A DNA stretch of 64,000 nucleotides from Phellopilus nigrolimitatus (Eukaryota; Basidiomycota; Agaricomycetes; Hymenochaetales; Hymenochaetaceae), in contig JAJOHG010000021.1 of assembly GCA_021029095.1 (NCBI GenBank), positions 1-64,000 of the forward strand. The letters run 5' to 3'. Under the pieces are notes generated by a model. That model did not search any database. It was not told the DNA's origin and saw only the letters and a program-made list of their open reading frames with translations. This document shows, in pieces, positions 19,996 through 31,400 of this stretch. Position 1 is the stretch's first letter, and each line of letters starts with the position of its first letter. The position numbers and the translations under genes were made by a program.

Positions 19996-22155
19996 ATGGC
20001 AATAACTCCTGCTACTAAGGTTGTCTCTGTCTCCGCTGAAGTCAACCCTGAAGCTGGTCCGAGCAAGCTCGCCACATCCAAGAAAAGGCCCGCCTCTGTA
20101 CTGCTTTCCGACTCTGAAGCTCCCGACACGAAGTCGAACACCACTTTCAATATGAGGACCGATGCTGCAGCGGTCGATATGCACAGAAAGCAAAGGAGAA
20201 AGAGGAGGAGGAAGTCCTCCGTAACGGATGTTCTTGGTTTTAACAGAACACTCCAGAAAGTTGAGAAACTGCCGATGTCCGCAACCAGCCACACGGTTCG
20301 TTCTAAGGTCAGTAGGACCTTTTTCGAGACAATAGCAAAGTGGGACCAAATTACTTGTTTCAAAACACTCCAAAGGGCAAAGAACCTGCGAACGCGCTAC
20401 GAGGCACCTCTAGTAGTGTTAACGTTGTCATGGCCGACTCAGACACCAGCGGTGAAATAGCGTCGCTTCGGGAAAGGGCGGAACAACAGGCTGCAGTGAG
20501 CTCCAACAAATTATTCCGTTCGCAAACTCTGACACGCGATTGGCAAGCTCCTAGCAGTGCACAAAGAATTTATGAAATCGTTGGCCCCCTCCTTGACCTG
20601 TCAGATATGTTTAGACCCGATGCATAGGCCGTATACTCTAGCACCGTGTGGTCATACTGCGTGCTATGGATGGTGAGCCTTGTGTCTTATCGCCTGCTTC
20701 AGTTCATACTTATAGGCTTGCTCAGCCTCGTTGCATGGTTCCGCGCGCCTCCACAGCATATTGCACAACCTCCTCCACAGCACCTGGCGCATAACTTCGA
20801 CGGAGAGGATCCGACACTATTAGCGCGCGGTGCGCCCATGCTGATCAGGAAAGAAAAGACATGCCCGCACTGCCGTGCTGTAATACGAGAAGCGCCTGTG
20901 GAGGCATGGGGACTGAAGGACATAGTTGCCCACCTTTTTGCAAGCAAAGGGAATTTAGCGAAAGATGTGTACCCAGAGCACGAACCTCCAGAAGTGTGCG
21001 AACCAGGCCTAGGACAAACAAGTGCAGATGTTTGGAGGGGTGTCTTTAGGCCGGGTCGTACTCTTGATCTCAGAGTTGCCCCGAGCGTTGATAGAAACGG
21101 TAGGGCCGAGGATAACGAGGACTTTGAGCGAGGTGGTGACCGTGGATTTTTCGACGATGAAGATGGCGTACACAGGTGTACGGCCTGCTACCACGAGATC
21201 TGGGACGGCATCTGCTCGTCGTGCGGACGACTCTTTCCTGGTCTTCTTGACCACGCAGAAGACGGTGATGAGGATGAAGATGGCGGCCATTGGGTGGATG
21301 CTCAAGGCTTCGACGATGGAGGCTGGATGGATCAGCACGAAGGATTCGGAGGCGCAGACGGAGGCTTGGACTTGCATGAGATTGTTGACGCGTTCGCACG
21401 GGGCGCGAGGCTCATCCCGCGGGACGGGCAGGACCAGGACCAGGACGACGATGGTTACGAAAGCAGTTTCATTGACGACGAAGATGGCGGGGCCAGAATT
21501 GAGGAGTATCACTCCGCTGAAGACGACGGCCACTCAGGATCAGGGAGTGAAGAGGAAGGGGAGGATATTCACGAGCAGACCAGGTCACGACAGTCCTCCC
21601 CTCCGCGTGTTGCACGCGCAGGCTCCGCCCTAAATCATTCAGGCTTTGTAAATACCACCATTGATCTCGCTGGGTCAGACTCAGAGTCATCTGAGTCTGT
21701 AGCAAACTATCGGAGGGCACGAAGCTCGCGCGTGCAGATCCTTTCCGATGAGGAAGATGGCGACAGCGACATCGACTATGTTGCAGCAGCACGAGCACCG
21801 CGAGTCGATCGTACCATTGTCGTAGACTCTTCAGACGGAGAAGATAATATGTACGTATACTTTCTGGTCATGAATAAATTTGAAGGGCCGCATACTAACT
21901 TCGCTAGACAAAGTCGTCTCGTCGGGCAGACAGATTATGAATATGACTCTAGATCATTCTCTAGTGAAGGGAGTATTTCGGGAGATGATAGTGATCGCTC
22001 GTCTCAGCACGAGGGGTATGTCCATCACCTTCAGTCTTTTACGTTTATTTCTAACGCTTTGCATCTTTAGAGAGTTTTACGTCTCAGGTTCAGGTTCTTC
22101 GCGTTATAATGATGCGTTTTCAGACGAGGAGGATGGTATCAACTGGTCGGATTAA
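19996..22155 (+). CDS. RING-finger protein, probable E3 ubiquitin ligase (624 aa)
   Basis: Exons 19996-20307, 20376-20495, 20548-20672, 20726-21850, 21908-22015, 22071-22155; all GT-AG and in frame, total 625 codons. An in-frame ATG at 19963 would add 11 residues. N-terminal third: low-complexity sequence with a basic cluster (RKQRRKRRRKSS), a likely nuclear signal, then a short helical stretch. The RING is C3HC4: LTCQICLDPMHRPYTLAPCG, HTACYGC, and after a long spacer TCPHCRAVI. Later a four-Cys pair (CTACYHEIWDG, CSSCGRLFPG) may form a second zinc site. The C-terminal half is strongly acidic with Asp/Glu and Ser runs. The RING family acts in ubiquitin transfer; substrate and partners are unknown. 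The correct RING needs the acceptor before 20726; the nearer AG at 20714 would break it. Confidence 0.8.
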
Positions 22156-23594
22156 GATATTCTTTCCTATCGAGTATCTTGTTCATGTTTACGATGCAAT
22201 GTCCTTGTCACTTGGCGTGCAACTAGCAACCTTAAAGATGACGAAAAAAAGGAAACGATCGATTTGATGCGAGAGGAATGCGACTGCTTGTTTCGTCTGC
22301 GTGGAATGGCTCTGTGACTTCTGTTGCTGCAGCAGCTTCTCACTTGAACTTCAATATCAAGCTCTACATTCGATCACATAAATGACGAATCATATTGCCG
22401 CAAAGACCCTTCAATATGGCGCTTGCGAGGAAGGAAGCATTGTGCGTCTGTATCTACTAGCATTAAAACAAGCATTATCAAGCTTCGGTCTAGCCTTTTC
22501 GTGCAAGTATGCAAGTGTTTCGAAAGTTCCTGCGACAACGTGGTGTGACGTGTCTTTCTGACGATGGGTGACTCAGACGGCTGAAACCCTAGCGATACAG
22601 GCATACTTGAAAGTGCTCGTTCTGAAACTTTATTTCAGTCACGGAGTTGGTACGACAGATTAATCAATCCCTTGCGCGACGCTAGGAGAGGATACTTTTA
22701 TCTAAAGTCATCGCAATCGGTACGAAGGTACGTGTTGCTTCTAAGTGCATTGGGCAGAGAGCATGTGTCTGAATTTGGAAAAAACACCGTGACTTTGAGG
22801 GTAATTCATGCGTCTACTTACGCTATAGGCTGCATTACGGTATTTTTTGACATCGCAAGCACACCTGAGTTCTTGCGAGCATTAGGACTCTCATATATAA
22901 AAAAGGGGGTTGCTTCACGCAAGGCCCAAGACTGTAGCTGGTTTTTCCTGGAGTCATCCTTCATTTGAATGCAATGGCGGAAACGTGTCCCGGTGACTAG
23001 TTGAACATACTGCGGAGACGGCCAATGGCATTTAGTTGTTGATAGACCGGCACGCACCGTGGCCATGGACTCACAGAAATTAAACTCCGCGAGGCTATAG
23101 CATGGTGCACAGCCTCGGCCGAAGAAGTCGAATGGTTCCGCAGATCGCTCTCGCTGTGCCGGCTGCGGTGCTTCATCTTGAACCCGACCTCCATCCAATG
23201 GCCAGGCCAGGTCAGGCCAAGTCCATTTCGCAAGCTCCTCCCGGTCCTCCAGGAATTCAGCCCCACTGCGTATGGCTGTGACTGGACAACACGAAACTCC
23301 AACGGCCGCCTCCCACTCCGAGGACCGGCCTGACAGCGTAGCAGCTGACGCGTACACGGCTGGCTATTCAGAGAACACATTGGTCAACAGGCGCTGCTGG
23401 CCGCCAGCGATGACAGACGCGATGACCAATGCTATCTTAGTCAGCTCGGTGACTCAGTTGTACCGAATTGCCGAAGCCTTTTCTGCACAGCCTGCTGCCC
23501 CGAGACGCGTTTGTGATCGGGTTCAGACGAATTTGCAAAACTTCCGCCGAGACTTGCACATGAGCGTCTGTAGCCGGAGGATATCTATGATGCT
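22156..23594. other. Intergenic region between RING gene and Hsp20
   Basis: Open frames here (for example around 22818-23380 on the minus strand) have no recognisable features and biased composition. I see no gene, repeat or RNA. Confidence 0.4.
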
Positions 23595-23730
23595 CGAATG
23601 TTCCCGTACGAGTCATCCCACTTCCCATATTCAGTTTGTAGTCGGACCCATAAAAGCAAGCCCGGAGTCTGACTCGTTTCGACTGCTCATAACTAATCCG
23701 CCGCCGCCCCCGAAGCTATAAAGGCCCCTT
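23595..23730 (+). promoter_or_regulatory. Hsp20 promoter: heat-shock element and TATA box
   Basis: CGAATGTTCC at 23595-23604 is a GAAnnTTC heat-shock factor dimer site. TATAAAG at 23717-23723 is a TATA box about 45 bp before the ATG at 23765. CCCCT next to the TATA box matches a stress-response element core. The family makes heat induction likely; only the motifs are seen. Confidence 0.5.
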
Positions 23731-23764
23731 AGCCACATTCAAGTTTCCTCCCCTCCACGAAACA

Positions 23765-24578
23765 ATGGCCGCAGCCACTACCATACCCTCCCCGCACTCC
23801 TCGCACTCTCAGCATCGTCTCCGCATTCTTCGTCCGTGCCTCTAGCCCCGCCTACAAACGCAGCCACATATTCGCAGGAGGACGTCCTCCGCTTTGTGCA
23901 GGCTGCTCTCGCTGCTGCATACCGCGAGCAACTCGGGTACCCTCACGGTCGCACCGCTCTTGTTCACCAGGCATTGTCCTGGAAACCAACAGCAGTCGCT
24001 GCAGCAGGAGCGCATCATGAAACCGCGTGTGCACATGTACGAATCCTATGGCCCGCCTAGGATGATGGTCGCGACGCTCGAGCTACCCGGGCTGCAGAAG
24101 GAAGATGTCGCAATTACCGCGCGCCCGAATGGGGAGCTCTTCATTGCTGGGGAACGCCGGCCTCAGCACCTGCAGTTTTTACAGAGCATGCAAACCCCGC
24201 ATATGCAGGACGATGAAAGGGTTGTCGACGGCGAACAAGATAGTCGAGGACGGACGCATTTCAATGAATTGAAGTTCGGAAAGTTCCAGAGAGTGATTCG
24301 TCTGCCAGAGGGCACTGATGTATGTTGTTATTGTTCTCGCTTTTTTGTAAAAAAATCTGAAGAGCTAACAAACCGATTCAAAATTCTTCCAGCCCACCCA
24401 AATAACTGCCTCCATGGACGACGGCATGCTCACCATCTGCTGGCCTCTCCCGATACCCGGGCATGTGCCCCCGGTGAAACACGAAGACAACGGCAAGCGA
24501 GGCAATGGAGGACGAGGAGACAATTTCAGACTTGAAGCGGCCAAACCCAGACAAATGACTCATACGGTTCTCCGCTAG
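23765..24578 (+). CDS. Small heat-shock protein, Hsp20/alpha-crystallin
   Basis: ATP-independent holdase chaperone of the cytosol. The alpha-crystallin domain is clear from about 24016: KPRVHMYESYG, MMVATLELPGLQKEDVAI, ELFIAGERRP, FNELKFGKFQRVIRLPEG (ends 24319). After a GT-AG intron (24320-24392) follow ITASMDDGMLTICWPLP and a polar tail ending VLR (stop 24576-24578). The N-terminal region is uncertain. The ATG at 23765 hits TAG near 23843, while another frame gives a plausible YSQEDVLRFVQAALAAAYRE that then needs a frame change near 23937. GT-AG introns of only about 29 and 34 bp would restore one frame but are unusually short, so an N-terminal frame break is equally possible. Confidence 0.75.
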
Positions 24579-26131
24579 CAGGCGGGTGAGCCTTCCGATC
24601 TCGTCTTTGCGCCGTCGGCCCCCTGAATATGCCGTCTAAAAACAACAAGCTCACTTTGTTCGGTACGTCTCGGGCCTGTTTTCTCCTTCTCCTCTCAGGC
24701 CCGTATGGCCCCTTTCTACACCTCTATCCCCTTCGCCTGCGTTCCACGTCCGCCCGGTCTTTGCTTTTCCTGGACAGCAGCAATGACGTTTGAGCACTTG
24801 GGCCACGCCACAATGCGCGAGTCATATAGGCATGGAAGCAGGTGTCATCCCAATGTCCTATTTCATCTTTCATTCGAATATGCTGTGCTCTAGCCTTGTG
24901 CTTGATGGACTAACGCCTATTCTTACCCACAGTGCACCCCTCGTCATTTCACCTACTTTACCAAATCGCCGACGTTAATATAACACCATCGACTCAGCTC
25001 TTTGCGTCATGCACAATCCCCTCGACCCTCCGAGCTACTGAGTTCCGAAATCCGCCTCGTCTATTTGCAGATTTTCCAGCCTGTAATACTGCTATTTCCT
25101 TCCAGCCCACCTCACCGTATTGCAGACCTATTATTTAAGCTACGCTCTTTGATAATGGACTTCCCCCTTAACGTATACATGCTTTCCCTCCGTTTTTTTT
25201 TTCCGGTTCTCGGGTTTTGTGTTTAGTTATTCGGTCATCTCGGTTCCCTTCAGGTCTCCGCCATATACCCTCCCATACACGATATATACTTATCCCCCTT
25301 GACAACGCATCTCGTGTGAGACCACACCGACCCTCGACCCTCGACCCTCGATTCACCGACTTCCGTGCGTCTTTACACCACTGATGAATTTGATCCTTAT
25401 GTGCGCGTATATACTCCTCATAATCTATCTATCCTCCAGATGCGACTCTCGCCGAGCCCGTTCCCTTCCCGTTCCTCTTCTCGAAGTAATATATATTGTA
25501 CAGCTATTATAAGGATTACAATTTGATAATAGACCAGTGCTGCTTCCAGCCACATTTATATCGTCAAGCGCTGCGATTTCGAATTCGAAGACACCCGAAG
25601 CAGCTCGGCAGATTTAGTCATACCGCTACTTACATTTTCACCTTAGACATCTGTTATTTCATCAGTCCCGCAGACCGGTGTCGAGTGTGCAACGGATACT
25701 CGACGGACAGATCATGCTTTCTTCGTTGCTGTCTCCCATGTTTTTTTCTGACTATAGGTACGGCCTTTGGGTCGGGCATATCGGTTGAGAAGGCCGAAAG
25801 CCCGCGGACGACACGAAGGAAAGGTTTGAGTATCCTAGTAACTTGCCTGACGTCGACGTCGTATAGCACTGATACGAGGGTGCACTCATATTCAACGAGC
25901 CTGGTAAAGCACCGCCAGTTTGCGCGTCCTCGAGCACAATCGAACTTCGGGTCAGCCAGCAACCAGGAACCGGCTAAACTGAGAAGTCCCCACGCTTGTG
26001 TCGATAAGGAGTGACTACGAACAGTATTCCTCCTTTGCTCGCGCTCCAGGCCAAGTCCCCATGGCAAGGCTGCTCGCAAGACGGGTTGAAACATAAAAAT
26101 GCAGTTCTATTAAGTATGTGCCCTTCCCCAT
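24579..26131. other. Intergenic region between Hsp20 and QCR8
   Basis: Convergent 3' flanks. A three-fold CCTCGACC microrepeat lies at about 25328-25350. Otherwise no gene, RNA or mobile-element signal that I can support. Confidence 0.4.
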
Positions 26132-26756
26132 CTACACGTTATTTAGCCGAAGAGAGTAAATATGCAGACGAGAATCAGTGGTGGCCCGCCGCCCGCCTCC
26201 ATAGCCGCGACTGTGGCCCGCCTTGCTGATCTGCCATGCGTCGACGCGCTTCGCGTACGCGTAGATCGCGTATCCTGTGCGGGGGACGTTAACATGAATT
26301 GGAGGAGAGGGAGCGGAAGGACGCACCGATGCCGAAGGGGACGGCAACGTAGGGGAAGTGGCCGGCGATGCGCGCGAAGCCGTTGAAGAGGTAGCCGGAG
26401 AACGCGCCCTTCATCGCGGACTGGCGGAAGGGCGACTGGGCTGGGCGTGGGTTCAGCGAGCGTCGCGTAGAAAAAGAAAAAAAAAAAGAAACGTAGCCGA
26501 CGGACCATACTGAACGATGCCCTTCTGCGGCAGGCTGCCCATGTCGCCCCACCAGCCCAGCTGTGCGTACGCAAAAATCGGTTGCGGGTCAGCTATGGCG
26601 TCCTGCGCGGAGCAAGCCGGAGGGCGAGAGGCACTCACGTAGTGTTTGCCTGCAGCGCGGTGAGTACACCGCCGTCAGACACGCGCAGTTTAGACAGAAA
26701 AAAGACGACGCACCTCCAGGCATCTCGCCTAGCATTCTGACGGAAGTGGGCCGCAT
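26132..26756 (-). CDS. QCR8: Cytochrome bc1 complex subunit 8 (121 aa)
   Basis: QCR8 is the small membrane subunit of respiratory complex III that packs against cytochrome b. Exons (minus strand): 26756-26714, 26649-26639, 26560-26506, 26440-26327, 26274-26132; all introns have GT donors and AG acceptors on this strand, total 122 codons. Exon 2 is only 11 nt (GCAAACACTAC) and encodes the conserved GKHY joint. Family blocks: EMPGGKHYLGWWGDMGSLPQ, KGIVQY, SPFRQSAMKGAFSGYLFNG, then the membrane helix FPYVAVPFGIGYAIYAYAK and VDAWQISKAGH. About 25 extra residues follow after KAGH, rich in Arg and Gly and unlike the usual short end. It is divergent from OST4, with start codons 246 bp apart. Confidence 0.9.
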
Positions 26757-27002
26757 TGTCGTCGTCGTTGTCTTTGTGCAAGTATGAAATGCAACTCGAG
26801 CAGGAGAAGTGTGAGCGTCGGCGGGTAACGCCGCACGCCGGCCAAATAGGGCCAAATACTCACGTCACAGGCTCAATTCCTGGGCTCTCGACCGCCAACG
26901 CACTATACGTAGTACACGCGATATCGACTCCGAGTACGTCCAGCCCGTCGCACACACAGCGCTCATACACCCCGCTCACCGCTGCGCCTCTAGAGCCCCG
27001 CC

Positions 27003-27149
27003 ATGATGACGCACCAGACGCTGTACAACCTCGCGAACGCGCTCGGGCTGTGCGCGGTGTTCTCCGTGCTCGCGTACCACTTTGTCGCCGTGAACGCGCG
27101 GCAGCTGCAGCACGGCGCCGGCGCCGGCGTCGCTGCTGCACGCAACTGA
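27003..27149 (+). CDS. OST4: Oligosaccharyltransferase subunit OST4 (48 aa)
   Basis: A single-exon 48-residue protein too short for ordinary gene finders. OST4 is a tiny one-helix subunit that holds the Stt3-Ost3 subcomplex of the N-glycosylation oligosaccharyltransferase together in the ER membrane. Visible: a short polar N-terminus (MMTHQTLYNLANALG), one membrane helix, and the family signature YHFVAVNAR, compared with YHYVAVN in animal OST4. The C-terminal 15 residues are Gly/Ala-rich. Two adjacent ATGs (27003 and 27006) are possible starts. It shares a short intergenic region with divergent QCR8. Confidence 0.8.
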   Translation: MMTHQTLYNLANALGLCAVFSVLAYHFVAVNARQLQHGAGAGVAAARN

Positions 27150-28456
27150 GGCCGGCCTGGGGTCTGGGGGGGTCGAAGAGATATTGCGAGTGCGGCGCTG
27201 ACGGGACAGGACGGCCGGATTGAGCTGCGGATTAATAACCTTTGGGCGCGAGAGGAGGACGGGAGGTATACTTTGCGCCGGTGAGTGAGTCGACCCGCAT
27301 TTTTGCGCCCTTGATGCCGACTTGCGTGCTGACTCGGCGTACGTACGTGGCATAGCAGCGCCTCACCGCTCTCCGACTTGCATTACCAAGGCGCCTATTT
27401 CAGGACAGTTTACATTATGCATGCGGAAAAGACAGAATGCGGCCGTTTGCACATTTGGAGTATTTATTGAATGACTACTGGAATGATTATTGAATTTTGG
27501 ACGTGTCAGCGGGTCTGAGGCAAGACGTAGCTCCGAGTATGTTGACATGGAACTTGGCTCGGCGATTCTGAGTGAAATTAGCGAGATGCATGTATTCTGG
27601 GGAGGGAAGTGGGGGTAGATGAGATGAATAAAAAGAAAAGAATAAAAGGGACTGGGGACTCGTCGTCCTGTTGAGCCGAAAGGGGGACGATCTGAGAAGA
27701 TTTGACTCTTTGAGATCTGCACACGATCCCAATCCCAGCCAGTCTCTGTCCAGTCCCTCCGTTCCGTCTCCCCTTCCCCGCCCCCGCTCCCCCGCTAGTC
27801 CGCTCCCCGCCGTCCTCCGTCCGCCCCCGATGGCCGTCGCCGTGCGTCTGCCCCTCTGCTTTCGGCGCCGCTCCAAGTACGCACGCACAACGCGAGCTGC
27901 CGCAAAAGGGCCGTGACGTTAGCTGATGTGACAGCGAGTAACGGAACAAGCTTGGGAAAGGCGGGTTGGATCGAGCTCAGCAAGACGAACGACGTTCAAC
28001 CTCCCCGCACGCACGCGATCCGCGAGCGCACACACGCCAGCCAGCACTCTACCGCCCTCTGTGAGTCCCGACTGCCCCCTCCTCGTGCCCGGGCCCCTCG
28101 TTGACGGCGCTTGTGAGGTCAGAGACGCTGCTGGCGCTGCCATCAAACCGGACGGCACACAAACGAACAGACGGACGTGGTCAATCAGCATCTCAAGCAA
28201 GCACACACACACACACACCTTTTCTTTTTTCTTTTCTTTTCCTCCCTTTTCTAAAAGTAAGTCACACCCATACCGTACTACAGCGTCTGATCACCGCCCC
28301 CGCGGCCGGCTGCTCTGCATCTCATTTGCCCCTTTCCCTTTCCCTTCCCTCCTTTCTCCGCTCAACGCTCTTCTACAGGTCCCGTGACGATCACTCACGC
28401 CATCGCTTTCTCGCCACAAGCGCGTCGCGCGTCCCCGCATCGCATTCACGCATGCC
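27150..28456. other. Region upstream of SNF5, probable promoter and long 5' UTR
   Basis: No gene found. Contains C/T-rich tracts (about 27730-27800 and 28220-28250) and a CA microsatellite (about 28202-28219). Pyrimidine-rich tracts are common before fungal housekeeping genes. Frames on both strands are composition artefacts. Confidence 0.4.
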
Positions 28457-31400
28457 ATGAACACCTACCCGTACCCCCAGCAGCAACACGGCATCCACCC
28501 CCAACATCCCCAGCACTCCCCGTCCCCCGGGGCCGGCGCCATCAACCCCTCCATGCTCGCCTTCCAGCAGCAGCAACAGCAACAACAACAGCAGCAGCAG
28601 CATCAAGGCGGCAGTGCAGGCGGCATAAATCCTGCCATGCTCCAGCAAAGCGCGAGTATGAACGCCAGCTCCAGCGGCGGCGCGATCAGTCCAAGCCAAC
28701 TTCTCGCGCGGCAGGGCATGATGCCTGGTGGCGGCGGTGGCGGCGCCGGCGGTATGGGAATGGGAATGGGAATGGGCATGGGCATGAACAACTTCAACGG
28801 CAGCGGCTCCACGATCAACCCCGCCATGCTCGGCGCCGCCGGCTCCAGTTCCGGCTCTAACGCCAACGGCTCCGTCAACCCCGCCATGATGCTCGGCAAC
28901 AGCAACGGCGGCGGCGGCGGCGGCACGATGCCGAACGGCATGTCCCCGCAGGACCTCCAGCACGCCCAGGCAAAGGCATACGCCCAGCGCCAGGCCGCCC
29001 TTGCGCTCGGCGGCATGGGCAGCATGGGAAATATGGGCGGCATGGGCGGCTTGAACAACATGGGCGGCATGGGCGGCATGGGCAATATGAGCGGCATGGG
29101 TGGCATGTCTGGTATGAACAATATGAGCGGAATGGGTGGCATGGGCAACATGGGTATCATGGGTGTGTACCTCAGGAGTTTGGTGTTTTTCTAGATAGTC
29201 ATTAACGGCCTTTTTTTCTTCTTTGTTTGGGAACGGTAGGCGGAGGAGGCACACCGACACCCCAGCAGCAGCATGCGTTGCAACAGTATCTTGCGCTCCA
29301 GCAACAACAACAGCAGCAGCAGCAGCAGCAAGCGCACGGACAGTCGCAGCCGCAGCCGCAGCCGCAATCGCAGAACGCGAATACATACCCGCCCAGCTTT
29401 CCCGGGATGTTCCAAAACGCTCAAAGCCAGAGCCATAGTCACAACCAGGCCATGAACCCGCAGAACGCACAGAACATGAACGTCCGCCCGCAGACACCAG
29501 GCAGCGGCCACGTCCACAATCAGGGCCAAAACATGAACAGCAACGCACACCAGATGGCGCCGCCCCCGCCTCGCCCGAGCACAGCGATGTCCATGTCCTC
29601 GCAGACGTCCGCATCGCACCAAGTCCAGACTCACCACTCCGGTCCTCCCCGCCCGCCCACAGCGATGAGCCAGCACGCAGCGCACCCCCAGCTCGCACAC
29701 CAGCAGCCCCATCAAAGCCAGAACCAGAACCAGTACCCGCACATTCAGCAGCAGCAGCAGCCGCCGATCTCGCGCCCCGGCACTGCGCCGGGGTTCCCCG
29801 TGAGTCCTGGCGCACCGCAGACCCCCCAGCTTGCGCATCACCAGGCACAGCAGCAGCAGCAGCAGCGTGAGCTATCACGGCCACCATCGCGCCCGCGAAC
29901 TGCCGGTTCGAACGGCGGGGGCGGGGGTGCCCCGCCGACGCCGACGCCGACACCGGGCCAGACACATGGACACGTGAGCCCTGGCGCGATGCGTGGGATG
30001 AGTGGCATGGGTAGCATGAGTCACATGGGTGGTATGGGGAACACAGGTAACTTGGGCGGCATGGGTGGTCTGAACGGTATGGGCGGGATCGGTGGGATGG
30101 GAGGCATGGGCGGCGGCAAGTTCAACGCGCAGGGCATGCCATTGGGGATGGGTGGGATGTCTGGGATGTCCGGGATGGGCGGTGGGATGGGAAGCATGGG
30201 CGGAGGAGGTATGGGCGGTTTGTCCCTCATGGGCGGCGCAGGTGGAGGTATGATGCCTCCGCCGTCGATCCCTCGCCAGGGGAGCCTTGGACCAAACTCC
30301 CAACAGCAACAGCAACAGCAAGCGTACCCGGGCACGCCAACCCAGCCGCACGCCCCGCAGCTGCAAAATCGCGCACGGACGCCCTCGCATAGGCCAGAAC
30401 CAGGTCCAGAACCACCTCTCGGGGCACTAGTCGGGCGCACAGCTCGCCAACGCCGCAGCCGCAGGGGATGAGCCGTGCGTCGAGCGTCGGGGGCGAGCTC
30501 GGCGTCACAAGTGGCGGTGTGGTGGGTGTCGGTGGCGGAGATCCCGGAACGCTAAATGGCGTTGGTGGAGATGTCGGGAACCCGATGGGGATGGGGATGA
30601 GGGGAATGGGCATGAATGCAAATATGAACATGGGCATGGGCCTCGGGATGAGCCAGAGCCAGATGCAGCACATGCAGGCCATGCAGGAACGCAAGGCGAT
30701 CGCGCTTGCCGCATATCAGCAACAGCAACAGCAGATGCAGCGCCAGGCCGCCGCCGCCGCCGCCGCTAACGGAGGCGCTGGCGCAGTACCTGGGCCCGGA
30801 GTCGGCCCAGGGATTGATGTTCAGCAGACGCAGATGTCAGGGCAGAGTCACCACTCGCCGAATCTGGGCGCGCAAATGCCGATGCAGCACATGCAAGGCA
30901 CGCCCGTGCGTCCCAGCGTGCCCGTCGCCACCGTGACAGGAAGAAGCAGCGTCCCGCCGTCCGGCTCGGCGGGTGGGGGGATGATGGGCGTAGGTGGCGG
31001 CGTCCCGCCGCTGCCTGGCACACCTGGGCGGCCGAGTCCGGCCGCGGGCTCCCCTGCCGGACTTGCTGCGCCCGCCCATATTCAAGGGGTTCCGCCCACG
31101 ACGAGTGGATCGTCCTCGAGTAGCGGTCCTACACCCTCCGCCCCGTGAATGGCGCCACCGCGCCCAGTGGCAGCGGCGCGGCGTCCGCCACCGGCCTGCC
31201 TCCGCTTCCCGCGAACGTGCAGCTCAACCCGTCCGTGACGCGCGTGTCGGCGGTGCCGCTCGCGGAGGCGCGCGAGCGCATCCCGGAGCTGGCCGCGGGC
31301 GAGATCACGGAGATCCAGGGGTGGATGGCGGCGGACCGCGCGTACGAGGCGCGCTTCCGGGGGATGGCCGCGCGCGCGAAGGTGGAGCTCGCGGCGGGGC

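Noticed and set aside
20496..20725. Apparent frameshifts in the RING gene
   Set aside because: Introns 20496-20547 and 20673-20725 with normal GT-AG ends restore a full C3HC4 RING and a 624-residue protein.
22818..23721. Overlapping frames of 127-179 codons before Hsp20
   Set aside because: No conserved motif, codon bias or splice structure; they overlap each other on opposite strands.
28391..29965. A 524-codon open frame on the minus strand
   Set aside because: It is the antisense shadow of the Q/M/G-rich SNF5 exons, low complexity throughout with no domain; coding evidence is on the plus strand.
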